Positions 6,265-12,027 of a stretch of 12,027 nt of DNA are shown piece after piece. Origin of the DNA: JAABRU01 sp964505535 (lineage in GTDB: Bacteria; Desulfobacterota; Desulfobacteria; Desulfobacterales; Desulfococcaceae); assembly GCA_964505535.1 (NCBI GenBank), contig CAZDIU010000153.1:1-12027 (forward strand), written 5' to 3'. The position numbers were made by a program, and so were the translations under genes. Under the pieces are notes generated by a model, which saw only the letters and a program-made list of their open reading frames with translations, was not told where the DNA came from and made no database searches. Every line of letters starts with the position of its first letter. Within the stretch, counting starts at the first letter, position 1.

Positions 6265-6366
6265 GGGGGATAGGGAGCAGGGGAAAGGGAGGGAACAGGG
6301 GATAGGGAACAGAGAGCAGTTTAAATCCCAATCCCTTCCCCCCCCAACCCCTAAACCCTAAACCCC
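6265..6366. repeat. G-run tract followed by C-run tract (quadruplex-prone low complexity)
   Basis: Between the stress-protein stop and the next ribosome binding site, 6265-6307 holds seven G-runs of three to five on the plus strand (spacers such as ATA, AGCA, AAA, AACA). Positions 6327-6366 hold six C-runs of three to eight, ending in CCCTAAACCCTAAACCCC. The two halves can pair with each other imperfectly, or form a G-quadruplex on either strand. No gene fits here. Composition is quite unlike the flanking genes. Confidence 0.8.
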
Positions 6367-6375
6367 AACAAAAAT

Positions 6376-6382
6376 CGGGAGG
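6376..6382 (+). promoter_or_regulatory. ribosome binding site of first response regulator
   Basis: CGGGAGG lies 7 nt before the ATG at 6390, directly after the C-run tract, so folding of that tract could affect access to it. Confidence 0.6.
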
Positions 6383-6389
6383 CTATTCG

Positions 6390-6803
6390 ATGGAAGAACA
6401 GGTTGTACTGATCGTGGATGACGAGCTGGATATGCGGATTTTTCTCTCCACTTTGTTTGAAACCAGCGGTTACAGGGCAATTACTGCCAAAAACGGCAGC
6501 GAAGGCATTGAAAAGGCCAGAGCGCATCATCCGGATCTCATTACACTGGATATCATGATGCCCGGCGAGGGGGGGGTGTTCATGTATCAGCAGCTCAGAA
6601 CCGATGAGCGTCTGGGGAAGATCCCGGTGATCATGCTCTCTGCCATTGCAAACAAAACATTCAGCCATTATCTGAAGATGTTAAACGCACGGCTGGGCGG
6701 CGTGATTCCCGACCCGGATGCCTATATGGAAAAACCCCCGGAGGCCGATGAACTGCGCCGTGTTGCCGAATCCTTACTCTCGGAAAAAAGAGAGAAGAGC
6801 TGA
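6390..6803 (+). CDS. single-domain response regulator (CheY-like)
   Basis: 137 aa, receiver domain only. The acidic pocket is Asp10/Asp11, the phosphoacceptor Asp54 lies in TLDIMMP, the switch Ser84 in MLSA, and the conserved Lys115 in MEKP. Between helix 4 and strand 5 there is an insertion (about residues 91-111, ending in PDPDAY) that typical CheY proteins lack. There is no output domain, so it probably works by protein contact, in a phosphorelay or on a partner such as the Usp or Tmc proteins. A clear ribosome binding site precedes it, and tmcD starts 11 nt after its stop, so it is co-expressed with the redox complex. The cognate kinase is not certain, but the sensor protein beginning at 11362 is an obvious candidate. 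Confidence 0.93.
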   Translation: MEEQVVLIVDDELDMRIFLSTLFETSGYRAITAKNGSEGIEKARAHHPDLITLDIMMPGEGGVFMYQQLRTDERLGKIPVIMLSAIANKTFSHYLKMLNARLGGVIPDPDAYMEKPPEADELRRVAESLLSEKREKS

Positions 6804-6813
6804 GGAGATATTT

Positions 6814-8082
6814 ATGAAAGGTACAGAACAGTGGGATTGGACCCCGGGAAGAAGGGTCATCGCGGATCTGGGCAAATGGAAGGAGGAGTTTGAGTGCATC
6901 GAGGAACCGATGGCTTCTCCGGACGGGGAAAAGGTGGCGGCCGTTGTGAAAACACCGGATGAGGAGCGCAGTGTATGCGTAAACGGTGAACAGTGGGAAA
7001 GTGCGTTTGAAAAGATATGGTTTCTGAGGTTCAGCCCGGACGGACGGCTGGCCTGCATTGTTTCGGATACAGGAGAATGGACTGTGGCCGTGGATGGGGA
7101 AACCTGGGAAAACCGTTTTGCGTATGTCTGGAATCTGCGTTTCAGTTCCGATGGTTCCAGGATTATTGCCGCAGCCCAGAATGACGGAAAATATCTGGCG
7201 GTCAACAATGATGAACCCTGGGAAAACGACTTTATGTTCATGACGGATCTGGCTGCCAGTGCTGACGGACTGCATACGGCTGCTGTGGTGCAGGTGGTTC
7301 CCTTTTCTGAAGCTGACATTCAGACCTTCCGCAAGGGATGCTATTCCGCAGCCATAGACGGCAGAACCTGGGAAAACAAGTTCATGAATGTATGGGATCC
7401 GGATTTCAGCCCCAACGGAAAACGGACGGCCGCACAGGTGCGGATATCCAATTATGAATACACCATTGCCGTGGATGGTCTGCCCTGGAACCGAAATTTT
7501 GGCTGTGTGTGGAAACCTGTGTTCCATCCCAAAGGAGATTCGGTGACAGCTCCGGTGCGGATGGGCGGAGTATGGCATCTGGCAAAGGACGGGGAGATCC
7601 TTTGGGATCGGAAATTTGTGCAGTTGTGGCATCATGCCTACAGTCCGGATTTGCAGAAAATTGCTGCCATTGCTTCTCCCAAGTTCGGACAGTGGACTGT
7701 TGCCATTGATGGAATTCCGTGGAAGAACACGGTGGATGAATATGTTGCAGACATGATCTTCAGTCCCCGTCAGAACCGTGTTGCCTGTGTGGGCAAAAAC
7801 AGGGGGAAATATTATGTTCTTGCAGATGGCAATGTCTGGCAGGAAGATTTTGACATGGCCTGGAGCCCGGTTTTCAGCCCGGATGGGCAGCACCTTGCTG
7901 CAAAGGTGGAAAGAAACAGAAAATTCACCCTGATTGTGGACGGAAAACTGCTCAGAGAAAGTTATGATGCGCTGTGGGATCCCATTTTCAGCCCGGACGG
8001 AAAACAGATTCTGATACGCGGCATCATCCATGACAATGGGAATAAGCAGTTGTATTTCCGGGAAGTTGTTTCCATCAACTAG
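6814..8082 (+). CDS. tmcD: TmcD, Trp-rich subunit of Tmc redox complex (beta-propeller-like)
   Basis: 422 aa. The start at 6814 follows GAGGAG at 6803-6807; in-frame ATGs further up lie inside the previous gene. The sequence has 21 Trp (about 5%). A repeating unit is visible about eight times: a W-E-x-x-F or similar segment, then W-x-x-x-F-SPDG, then a hydrophobic strand (for example FSPDGRLACIV, FSSDGSRIIAA, FSPNGKRTAAQ, FSPDGQHLAAK). This is the pattern of WD40/PD40-type propellers. No signal peptide or membrane helix is seen, consistent with a cytoplasmic location. In Desulfovibrio the Tmc complex includes a Trp-rich protein of this kind whose exact role is unknown. Identification rests on Trp content plus the adjacent tmcC, tmcB and tmcA. 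The gene lies first of the four tmc genes here. Confidence 0.88.
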   Translation: MKGTEQWDWTPGRRVIADLGKWKEEFECIEEPMASPDGEKVAAVVKTPDEERSVCVNGEQWESAFEKIWFLRFSPDGRLACIVSDTGEWTVAVDGETWENRFAYVWNLRFSSDGSRIIAAAQNDGKYLAVNNDEPWENDFMFMTDLAASADGLHTAAVVQVVPFSEADIQTFRKGCYSAAIDGRTWENKFMNVWDPDFSPNGKRTAAQVRISNYEYTIAVDGLPWNRNFGCVWKPVFHPKGDSVTAPVRMGGVWHLAKDGEILWDRKFVQLWHHAYSPDLQKIAAIASPKFGQWTVAIDGIPWKNTVDEYVADMIFSPRQNRVACVGKNRGKYYVLADGNVWQEDFDMAWSPVFSPDGQHLAAKVERNRKFTLIVDGKLLRESYDALWDPIFSPDGKQILIRGIIHDNGNKQLYFREVVSIN

Positions 8083-8117
8083 ATATAGCGGACTTTCAGA
8101 GAAAGGAGGTCATTTTC

Positions 8118-8777
8118 ATGCATACCCTTTATAATTTTGTCAGCGGCCCCTTAGTCTGGGCAGCTTTTGGCATCTTCATCGGCGGCTGCATTTACCGGCT
8201 TTTCAGCATGGGGATTCTGGCCGCAAAAAGAGACGGTGTGGTTTTTGCCTATGCCAGTCCCTATTACGGTACAAGATCCATTCTGCGATGGCTCACACCC
8301 TTTGGAACCACGAACATGCGGAACCATCCGTGGATGACCATTGTCACCTTTGTTTTTCATATCTGCCTGCTGGCCGCGCCCATATTTGTTTACGGACATA
8401 TCGCGCTCATCAGTGAATCCTGGAATCTGAGCTGGTGGCATCTGCCGGATTCTGTGGCTGATTTTATGTCTGTGCTGGTGGTCGGAGCCTGCATCTTCTT
8501 TCTCATTCGGCGTCTGAAAAACCCGGAAGTGAAATTTCTCACCGGCACTTCCGATTACATCATTCTCGCGATTGTGGCCGCTCCGTTTGTCACAGGATTC
8601 TGGACCTGGCATCAGTGGCCCGGATACAGAATTGCAGGCATTCTGCATATCCTGTCAGGAGAAATCATGCTCGCTGCCATCCCCTTCACCCGGCTGAGCC
8701 ATATGATCTTCTTCCCGTTTACCAGGGGATACATGGGATCGGAATTCGGCGCAGTCAGACATGTTCAGGACTGGTAA
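8118..8777 (+). CDS. tmcC: TmcC, cytochrome b-type membrane subunit of Tmc complex
   Basis: 219 aa with about five membrane helices (near residues 10-34, 73-98, 113-131, 145-162 and 172-199). It resembles the NarI/DsrM/HdrE di-heme cytochrome b family: His177 and His195 are 18 residues apart in the last helix region, as in NarI, and His70, His81 and His94 in and around helix 2 are candidates for the partner ligands. It would pass electrons between periplasmic TmcA and cytoplasmic TmcB, possibly with quinone exchange. A very strong ribosome binding site, AAAGGAGGT (8102-8110), precedes the ATG. The C-terminal tail after the last helix is short and carries conserved-looking basic and aromatic residues. 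It lies 35 nt after tmcD and 18 nt before tmcB. Confidence 0.92.
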   Translation: MHTLYNFVSGPLVWAAFGIFIGGCIYRLFSMGILAAKRDGVVFAYASPYYGTRSILRWLTPFGTTNMRNHPWMTIVTFVFHICLLAAPIFVYGHIALISESWNLSWWHLPDSVADFMSVLVVGACIFFLIRRLKNPEVKFLTGTSDYIILAIVAAPFVTGFWTWHQWPGYRIAGILHILSGEIMLAAIPFTRLSHMIFFPFTRGYMGSEFGAVRHVQDW

Positions 8778-8795
8778 AAATAAGGAGAAACCGCA

Positions 8796-10133
8796 ATGCT
8801 TGACACAGCAAAAAATATGAAAACTGCCAAAATCAAGGATGAGGGAATCGTCAAAGGGGCTTCTGTTCTCTCAGATGAACACATCGCCAAAGTCATCAAC
8901 GCAGTGATTGACAATGAAACCGGGGCACGGCTGAAAACCTATGTGGATACCTGTGTTCACTGCGGTCTGTGTTCCGAGGGTTGCCATTATTATCTTTCCC
9001 ATGACAATGATCCATCCTATTCCCCGGCCGGAAAAGTCAAACAGACCCTGTGGGAAATGCTGAAAAAAAGGGGAAATGTGGGATCAGTGGCCATTCAGCG
9101 CATGTCAGAAATCGCATCCACCGAATGCAATCTCTGCCGGCGCTGCGCCATGTACTGCCCCTTTGGCATTGACATTGCCTATATCATGCTGGTGGTGCGC
9201 CGGATTTGCAACAAACTGGGCGTGACCCCAACGTATATTGAAGACACGTCCCACAGCCATTCTGTCACCATGAACCAGATGTGGGTGAAAGAGGATGAAT
9301 GGGTTGACACCCTGCAGTGGCAGGAGGAAGAGGCGGCATCTGAGATTCCCAACCTTCGCATTCCGGTTGAAAAGGAAGGCGCTGACTTCATGTATTCTGT
9401 CATCGGGCCGGAGCCCAAATTCCGGGCACAGCTCATTTATCAGGCAGCCGTCATCCACAATGTCGCGGGACTCAACTGGACCATGCCCGGAACTCCGGGA
9501 TGGGACAACAGTGACATGGCCATGTACACAGGCGATCATGAAATCATGGGCCGGGTCAAAAAAGCCCATTTTGAAACCGCCATGCGTCTGAAAGTGAAAA
9601 AAATCGTGATGGGGGAATGCGGTCATGCCTTCCGTTCCGTCTATGACATGGGCAACCGCTGGCTGGGCTGGAAAATGCCGCCCATTCCGGTTGTCCATGC
9701 CATTGAATTTTATCATGATCTGCTCAAAGAGGGAAAACTGAAGCTGAAAAAGAAGTTTGAATCTCCCGTAACCCTGCATGATCCCTGCAATGTGGTCCGG
9801 GGAAGAGGGCTGCATGAAATGGCCCGGTATATTGTGGGCGAAACCTGTGAGGACTTCATTGAAATGCACCCCAACCGGGAGCACAACTACTGCTGCTGCG
9901 CGGGTGGCGGTGTGATCAACTGCGGCCCACCCTACCGCAATACCCGTGTGGAAGGCAACCGGATCAAGGCGGAGCAGTTGTTTGCGGCCAAGTCACGCGG
10001 AGCCAAAACCATTATCGCCCCGTGCCACAACTGTCACGGCGGTCTGGAGGATATTGTGCATGCCTACGGACTCGATATGGAAATCAAGTTCTTTGGTGAC
10101 ATTCTGTATGAACTCATTGAAAAACCGGAATAG
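8796..10133 (+). CDS. tmcB: TmcB, HdrD-like iron-sulfur subunit of Tmc complex
   Basis: 445 aa. The N-terminal ferredoxin-like part has two [4Fe-4S] motifs: C-x2-C-x2-C-x3-C at 53-63 (CVHCGLCSEGC) and at 111-121 (CNLCRRCAMYC). The C-terminal part carries a CCG domain of the HdrD/HdrB type: Cys331, the Cys366-367-368 cluster before AGGG, and Cys410/Cys413 (CHNC). Cys275 in ECGH may be the remnant of a first CCG domain. In heterodisulfide reductases such domains bind a special [4Fe-4S] site where disulfide chemistry occurs, so TmcB is the likely catalytic or electron-exit subunit on the cytoplasmic side. No signal peptide. AAGGAG lies 8-9 nt before the ATG. Cytoplasmic partner is unknown; DsrC-like thiols have been proposed for related complexes. 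Confidence 0.94.
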   Translation: MLDTAKNMKTAKIKDEGIVKGASVLSDEHIAKVINAVIDNETGARLKTYVDTCVHCGLCSEGCHYYLSHDNDPSYSPAGKVKQTLWEMLKKRGNVGSVAIQRMSEIASTECNLCRRCAMYCPFGIDIAYIMLVVRRICNKLGVTPTYIEDTSHSHSVTMNQMWVKEDEWVDTLQWQEEEAASEIPNLRIPVEKEGADFMYSVIGPEPKFRAQLIYQAAVIHNVAGLNWTMPGTPGWDNSDMAMYTGDHEIMGRVKKAHFETAMRLKVKKIVMGECGHAFRSVYDMGNRWLGWKMPPIPVVHAIEFYHDLLKEGKLKLKKKFESPVTLHDPCNVVRGRGLHEMARYIVGETCEDFIEMHPNREHNYCCCAGGGVINCGPPYRNTRVEGNRIKAEQLFAAKSRGAKTIIAPCHNCHGGLEDIVHAYGLDMEIKFFGDILYELIEKPE

Positions 10134-10173
10134 TTTTTCTGTTTTCCAAAACTTCAGCCATAAGGAAAGGAAT

Positions 10174-10581
10174 ATGAACAAAAAATATCTGATACCCGTC
10201 ATGGCAGTGTGTTTCGCTCTTGCAATTACCGTTCTGTCAGGGTATTCTCAGGAGGATGTGCGGTTTGTGCAGGACAGCGCGTTTACGGCAAAAATGCGTC
10301 CTCCGGTGTATTTTCCCCATGACGAACACAATGAAAAAGCCCAGATCAGTGACTGTCACTACTGCCACCACAGTTATGACAATGGCAAAAAGGTGGAAGG
10401 AGAAAGCTCTGAAGACAGGGAATGTTCCGAATGCCATATGGCTGACGGAAAAAGCGATACCAAATCTCTTGCCCGGATATATCACTTAAACTGCAAGGGA
10501 TGCCATCAGCAGGCCAAGGCCGGCCCTGTCATGTGTGCGGAATGCCACAACAAATCCAAGGCCGGGGCATTGGGCAAATAG
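10174..10581 (+). CDS. tmcA: TmcA, periplasmic tetraheme cytochrome c3
   Basis: 135 aa preprotein. The start at 10174 follows AAGGAAAGG and gives a classical Sec signal peptide (lysines at 3-4, hydrophobic 5-22, cleavage probably near 25). Four CxxCH heme sites are present: CHYCH (61-65), CSECH (84-88), CKGCH (107-111), CAECH (121-125). All four are CxxCH, whereas type I cytochrome c3 of Desulfovibrio has CxxxxCH at two sites. The extra ligand histidines match the c3 pattern: His49 and His52 in FPHDEH, His66 next to heme 1, and His104 in YHLNC. The mature protein is slightly acidic by residue count (17 D/E against 15 K/R). It would receive electrons from periplasmic hydrogenase or type I c3 and give them to TmcC. 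Confidence 0.94.
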   Translation: MNKKYLIPVMAVCFALAITVLSGYSQEDVRFVQDSAFTAKMRPPVYFPHDEHNEKAQISDCHYCHHSYDNGKKVEGESSEDRECSECHMADGKSDTKSLARIYHLNCKGCHQQAKAGPVMCAECHNKSKAGALGK

Positions 10582-10617
10582 GCGGCCGGAGTGCCTCAGG
10601 GTCTGGGTTTCCGGAAG

Positions 10618-10691
10618 AGTGCCAAACTGAACGTTTGCCAGCCCGCGGAGGTGCCGGGTTTTTATACTGTCAAACTTTCAGGTTTGGCACT
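10618..10691 (+). terminator. nested inverted repeats after tmcA, probable operon terminator
   Basis: AGTGCCAAACTGAACGTTTG (10618-10637) is almost perfectly complementary to 10671-10691 (CAAAC...GGTTTGGCACT). Each arm is itself a small palindrome (CAAAC...GTTTG), so a cruciform is possible. Inside the loop, GCCCG (10641-10645) can pair with CGGGT (10655-10659), followed by TTTTT (10659-10663), a weak intrinsic terminator shape. It lies 37 nt after the tmcA stop, where an operon end is expected. Confidence 0.55.
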
Positions 10692-10741
10692 CAGAAAATC
10701 ATGCGGCAATGAAACTGATGCAGCCTACAGAACTGGAACCG

Positions 10742-10758
10742 GTGTCAGTACCTGACAC
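10742..10758. promoter_or_regulatory. 7-bp dyad upstream of second response regulator
   Basis: GTGTCAG and CTGACAC form a perfect inverted repeat around TAC, ending 24 nt before the ATG at 10783. It may be an operator, or the stem of a small hairpin in front of the ribosome binding site; a TTTTT run follows 7 nt later, so an attenuator is also possible. Confidence 0.45.
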
Positions 10759-10782
10759 TGAACACTTTTTATGAGGTATATT

Positions 10783-11145
10783 ATGGCAAAAAAAATACTG
10801 ATTGTGGATGATGACCCCATTATCGTGAAATATATCAGCAATGTGCTGGAAGATAATGGATATGAAACCTGTACGGCCGACGACGGTGTCAAAGCATATG
10901 AGATGCTGAAAAAAGAGAAACCGGATCTGATCACCCTGGATCTTTCCATGCCCGAGGAATGGGGCACAAGGTTTTACCGGAAGATGTCCAAGGAGGAGGA
11001 ATTCAAGAACATTCCGGTCATTGTGATCAGCGGGCTCCAGGGACGGCATCTGGCCATTAAGAATGTTGTCGCTTCACTGAGCAAACCCTTTGATCCGGAC
11101 AAGCTTATTGTCCTGGTGCGCAAGACCATCGGAGATCCGAAATAG
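10783..11145 (+). CDS. single-domain response regulator (CheY-like)
   Basis: 120 aa, a minimal receiver domain. Asp9-Asp11 form the acidic pocket, Asp53 in TLDLSMP is the phosphoacceptor, Ser83 (VISG) is the switch residue, and Lys101 in SKP is conserved. The start at 10783 is preferred over the ATG at 10771 because GAGG at 10773-10776 then serves as ribosome binding site and the protein begins with the usual MAKKILIVDDD. No output domain. It differs from the first regulator in lacking the helix 4-strand 5 insertion and has EEWG after the phosphoacceptor strand. It is separated from tmcA by 201 nt with hairpins, so it is probably a separate transcription unit. It may relay signals from the sensor protein downstream. 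Confidence 0.92.
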   Translation: MAKKILIVDDDPIIVKYISNVLEDNGYETCTADDGVKAYEMLKKEKPDLITLDLSMPEEWGTRFYRKMSKEEEFKNIPVIVISGLQGRHLAIKNVVASLSKPFDPDKLIVLVRKTIGDPK

Positions 11146-11150
11146 GAAGA

Positions 11151-11193
11151 GATCAGGAATTGGGGACAGGGAGATGTTTCTCTGTCCCTGATC
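11151..11193 (+). terminator. hairpin after second response regulator, possible terminator
   Basis: GATCAG (11151-11156) pairs with CTGATC (11188-11193), GGACA (11164-11168) with TGTCC (11183-11187), and GAGA with TCTC around a TGTT loop. It begins 6 nt after the stop. Only a broken T-run (TTATT) follows, so termination efficiency is uncertain. Confidence 0.5.
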
Positions 11194-11221
11194 TTATTCC
11201 GGTGAGATATGTCTGTTCAGG

Positions 11222-11353
11222 CCGGAGAACTCCGGGGGCATTAAAACAGCCCTTCTGTAAGCATTTCCCCGCGGAATACACCTTGCGTCACCTGGGATCC
11301 GAACCCAGGCTTAACCAAACATTCATCATTCAACATTTTGATATGCCCCCGGA
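11222..11353 (+). promoter_or_regulatory. leader of sensor gene with competing RNA stems
   Basis: CCGGAG/CTCCGG (11222-11235) forms a local hairpin. The same left segment, TCCGGGGGCAT (11231-11241), is perfectly complementary to ATGCCCCCGGA (11343-11353), just before the next start codon, with 101 nt between. A third hairpin, CCTGGG/CCCAGG (11291-11309), lies between. No open frame with a ribosome binding site is present in this stretch. Confidence 0.45.
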
Positions 11354-11361
11354 ACCCTTTC

Positions 11362-12027
11362 ATGAAAAAGAAAATACTGCTGGTGGATGATGAACCCGGC
11401 ATTCTCAGAACGCTGAAAATACTGCTTGAGGATATGAACTGTGAAGTGGGTACAGCCCCGAATGCGGAAACTGCTCTTGCTGTTATGGCTGACTCACCTT
11501 TCCCGCTTGTCATGACCGACATCAAGATGCCCGGCATGGATGGCATTGGTCTGCTTCGGGCCATCAAAAAGAAATATCCGGATACAGAGGTCATCATGAT
11601 GACCGGTCACGGGGATATGGATCTGGCGATTGAGAGTCTGAAGTCCGATGCCACAGATTTTATCAGCAAACCCATCCGGGATGACGCTGTGGAAGTCGCA
11701 CTGGATCGGGCTTTTGAGAAAATTTCTGTGCGGCGTCAGCTTCGGGACTATACAGAAAATCTGGAAAAACTTGTCGAGGAAAAATCCAAAAAACTGGTGG
11801 AAGCTGAGCGGCTGCTGGTTTTAAACCAGGCTTTTGACGGGATTTCCTCCGCGATTATGGGTCTGGCCGGGGATCTGGATGGAGAACTGCAGTATTTCAA
11901 TGATCTGCCTTTCCTGGTTTCCCTTCACAACCGGGAAATGGAGATCCTTGCAGCCAACCAGTTGTACAAAGACCGGCTCGGGGATGCCAGCGGCAGGAGA
12001 AGCTGGGAAATTTATATGGGGGATGCA
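11362..12027 (+). CDS. receiver-coiled coil-PAS signalling protein, probable hybrid sensor kinase (3' end outside window)
   Basis: The first 222 residues are visible and the frame is open at the right edge. Residues 1-120 are a receiver domain: Asp9/Asp10, phosphoacceptor Asp53 in MTDIKMPGMDG, Thr81 (MMTGHGD) and Lys103 (SKP). About 122-158 is a charged coiled coil (ENLEKLVEEKSKKLVEAER). From about 180 a PAS-like domain begins (LPFLVSLHNREMEILAANQ). A histidine kinase core normally follows this arrangement, but it is beyond the window, so the kinase call is inference. The receiver resembles those of NtrC-type proteins, but the coiled coil and PAS argue against an enhancer-binding activator. 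There is no good ribosome binding site; only GGA at 11351-11353 lies upstream of the ATG at 11362. It is a candidate kinase or phosphorelay partner for the two single-domain regulators. Confidence 0.85.
   Translation, partial: MKKKILLVDDEPGILRTLKILLEDMNCEVGTAPNAETALAVMADSPFPLVMTDIKMPGMDGIGLLRAIKKKYPDTEVIMMTGHGDMDLAIESLKSDATDFISKPIRDDAVEVALDRAFEKISVRRQLRDYTENLEKLVEEKSKKLVEAERLLVLNQAFDGISSAIMGLAGDLDGELQYFNDLPFLVSLHNREMEILAANQLYKDRLGDASGRRSWEIYMGDA

Noticed and set aside
6327..6366. True telomeric repeat
   Set aside because: Only two CCCTAAA-like units within a general C-run tract in an internal chromosomal operon; low complexity explains it.
6661..8031. 456-aa open frame on the minus strand
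   Set aside because: It is antisense to tmcD and its apparent repeats mirror the tmcD propeller repeats.
9105..9884. 259-aa open frame on the minus strand
   Set aside because: It is antisense to tmcB, whose Fe-S and CCG motifs are unambiguous.
10686..10704. Second sigma-54 promoter (TTGGCAC ... TGC) before the second response regulator
   Set aside because: The GG to GC spacing is 15 nt, not 10, and TGGCAC belongs to the inverted repeat.
11291..11309. tRNA T-arm-like hairpin on the minus strand (loop TTCGGAT)
   Set aside because: The invariant loop A is a G and no acceptor, D or anticodon arms fit around it.
1..12027. CRISPR array, insertion sequence, integrase or phage genes
   Set aside because: No regularly spaced repeats, transposase motifs or phage-type genes were seen on either strand.

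Overview
The window looks like chromosomal DNA of a sulfate-reducing member of the Desulfobacterota (Desulfobacterales-like). The main evidence is a complete four-gene set for the Tmc transmembrane redox complex: a tetraheme cytochrome c3, an HdrD-like iron-sulfur protein, a cytochrome-b membrane subunit and a Trp-rich propeller-like protein. It sits among universal-stress and two-component genes, and ribosome binding sites are strong throughout. Taxonomy is inferred from gene content only; no rRNA or marker search was possible.

Layout. (1) 1-1967, plus strand: the 3' part of hflX, an inositol-monophosphatase family gene, and a tightly coupled 64-aa protein with four cysteines. (2) 1961-3373, minus strand: a dnaA-family gene converging on the small gene with a 7-bp overlap. 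It keeps the DnaA domain layout but has substitutions in the DNA-recognition signature and no oriC-type neighbours. (3) 3374-3958: AT-rich non-coding DNA with small dyads. (4) 3959-4174, minus strand: a small ribbon-helix-helix type protein. (5) 4175-4765: a regulatory region with a long imperfect palindrome containing a perfect 14-bp inverted repeat, a second dyad (TGTTGCAT-N3-ATGCAACA), an AT-rich tract and a convincing sigma-54 (-24/-12) promoter. (6) 4766-10581, plus strand: a probable operon of a 178-aa protein of unknown function, a tandem universal stress protein, a single-domain response regulator and tmcD-tmcC-tmcB-tmcA. A G-run/C-run low-complexity element lies between the stress-protein and regulator genes. 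(7) 10582-12027: a hairpin-rich intergenic region, a second single-domain response regulator, a terminator-like hairpin, and a truncated receiver-coiled coil-PAS protein that is probably a hybrid sensor kinase running off the window.

How the parts may work together. TmcA would take electrons in the periplasm from hydrogenase or other cytochromes c3. TmcC would carry them across the membrane to the HdrD-like TmcB, with TmcD a cytoplasmic partner. The sigma-54 promoter and upstream dyads suggest that an enhancer-binding activator, not in this window, turns on the operon. The three receiver-domain proteins and the universal stress protein suggest the complex is embedded in a signalling module. 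The items most worth following up are the sigma-54/dyad control region, the divergent DnaA paralogue, the 64-aa four-cysteine protein, and the mutually exclusive RNA folds ahead of the last gene.
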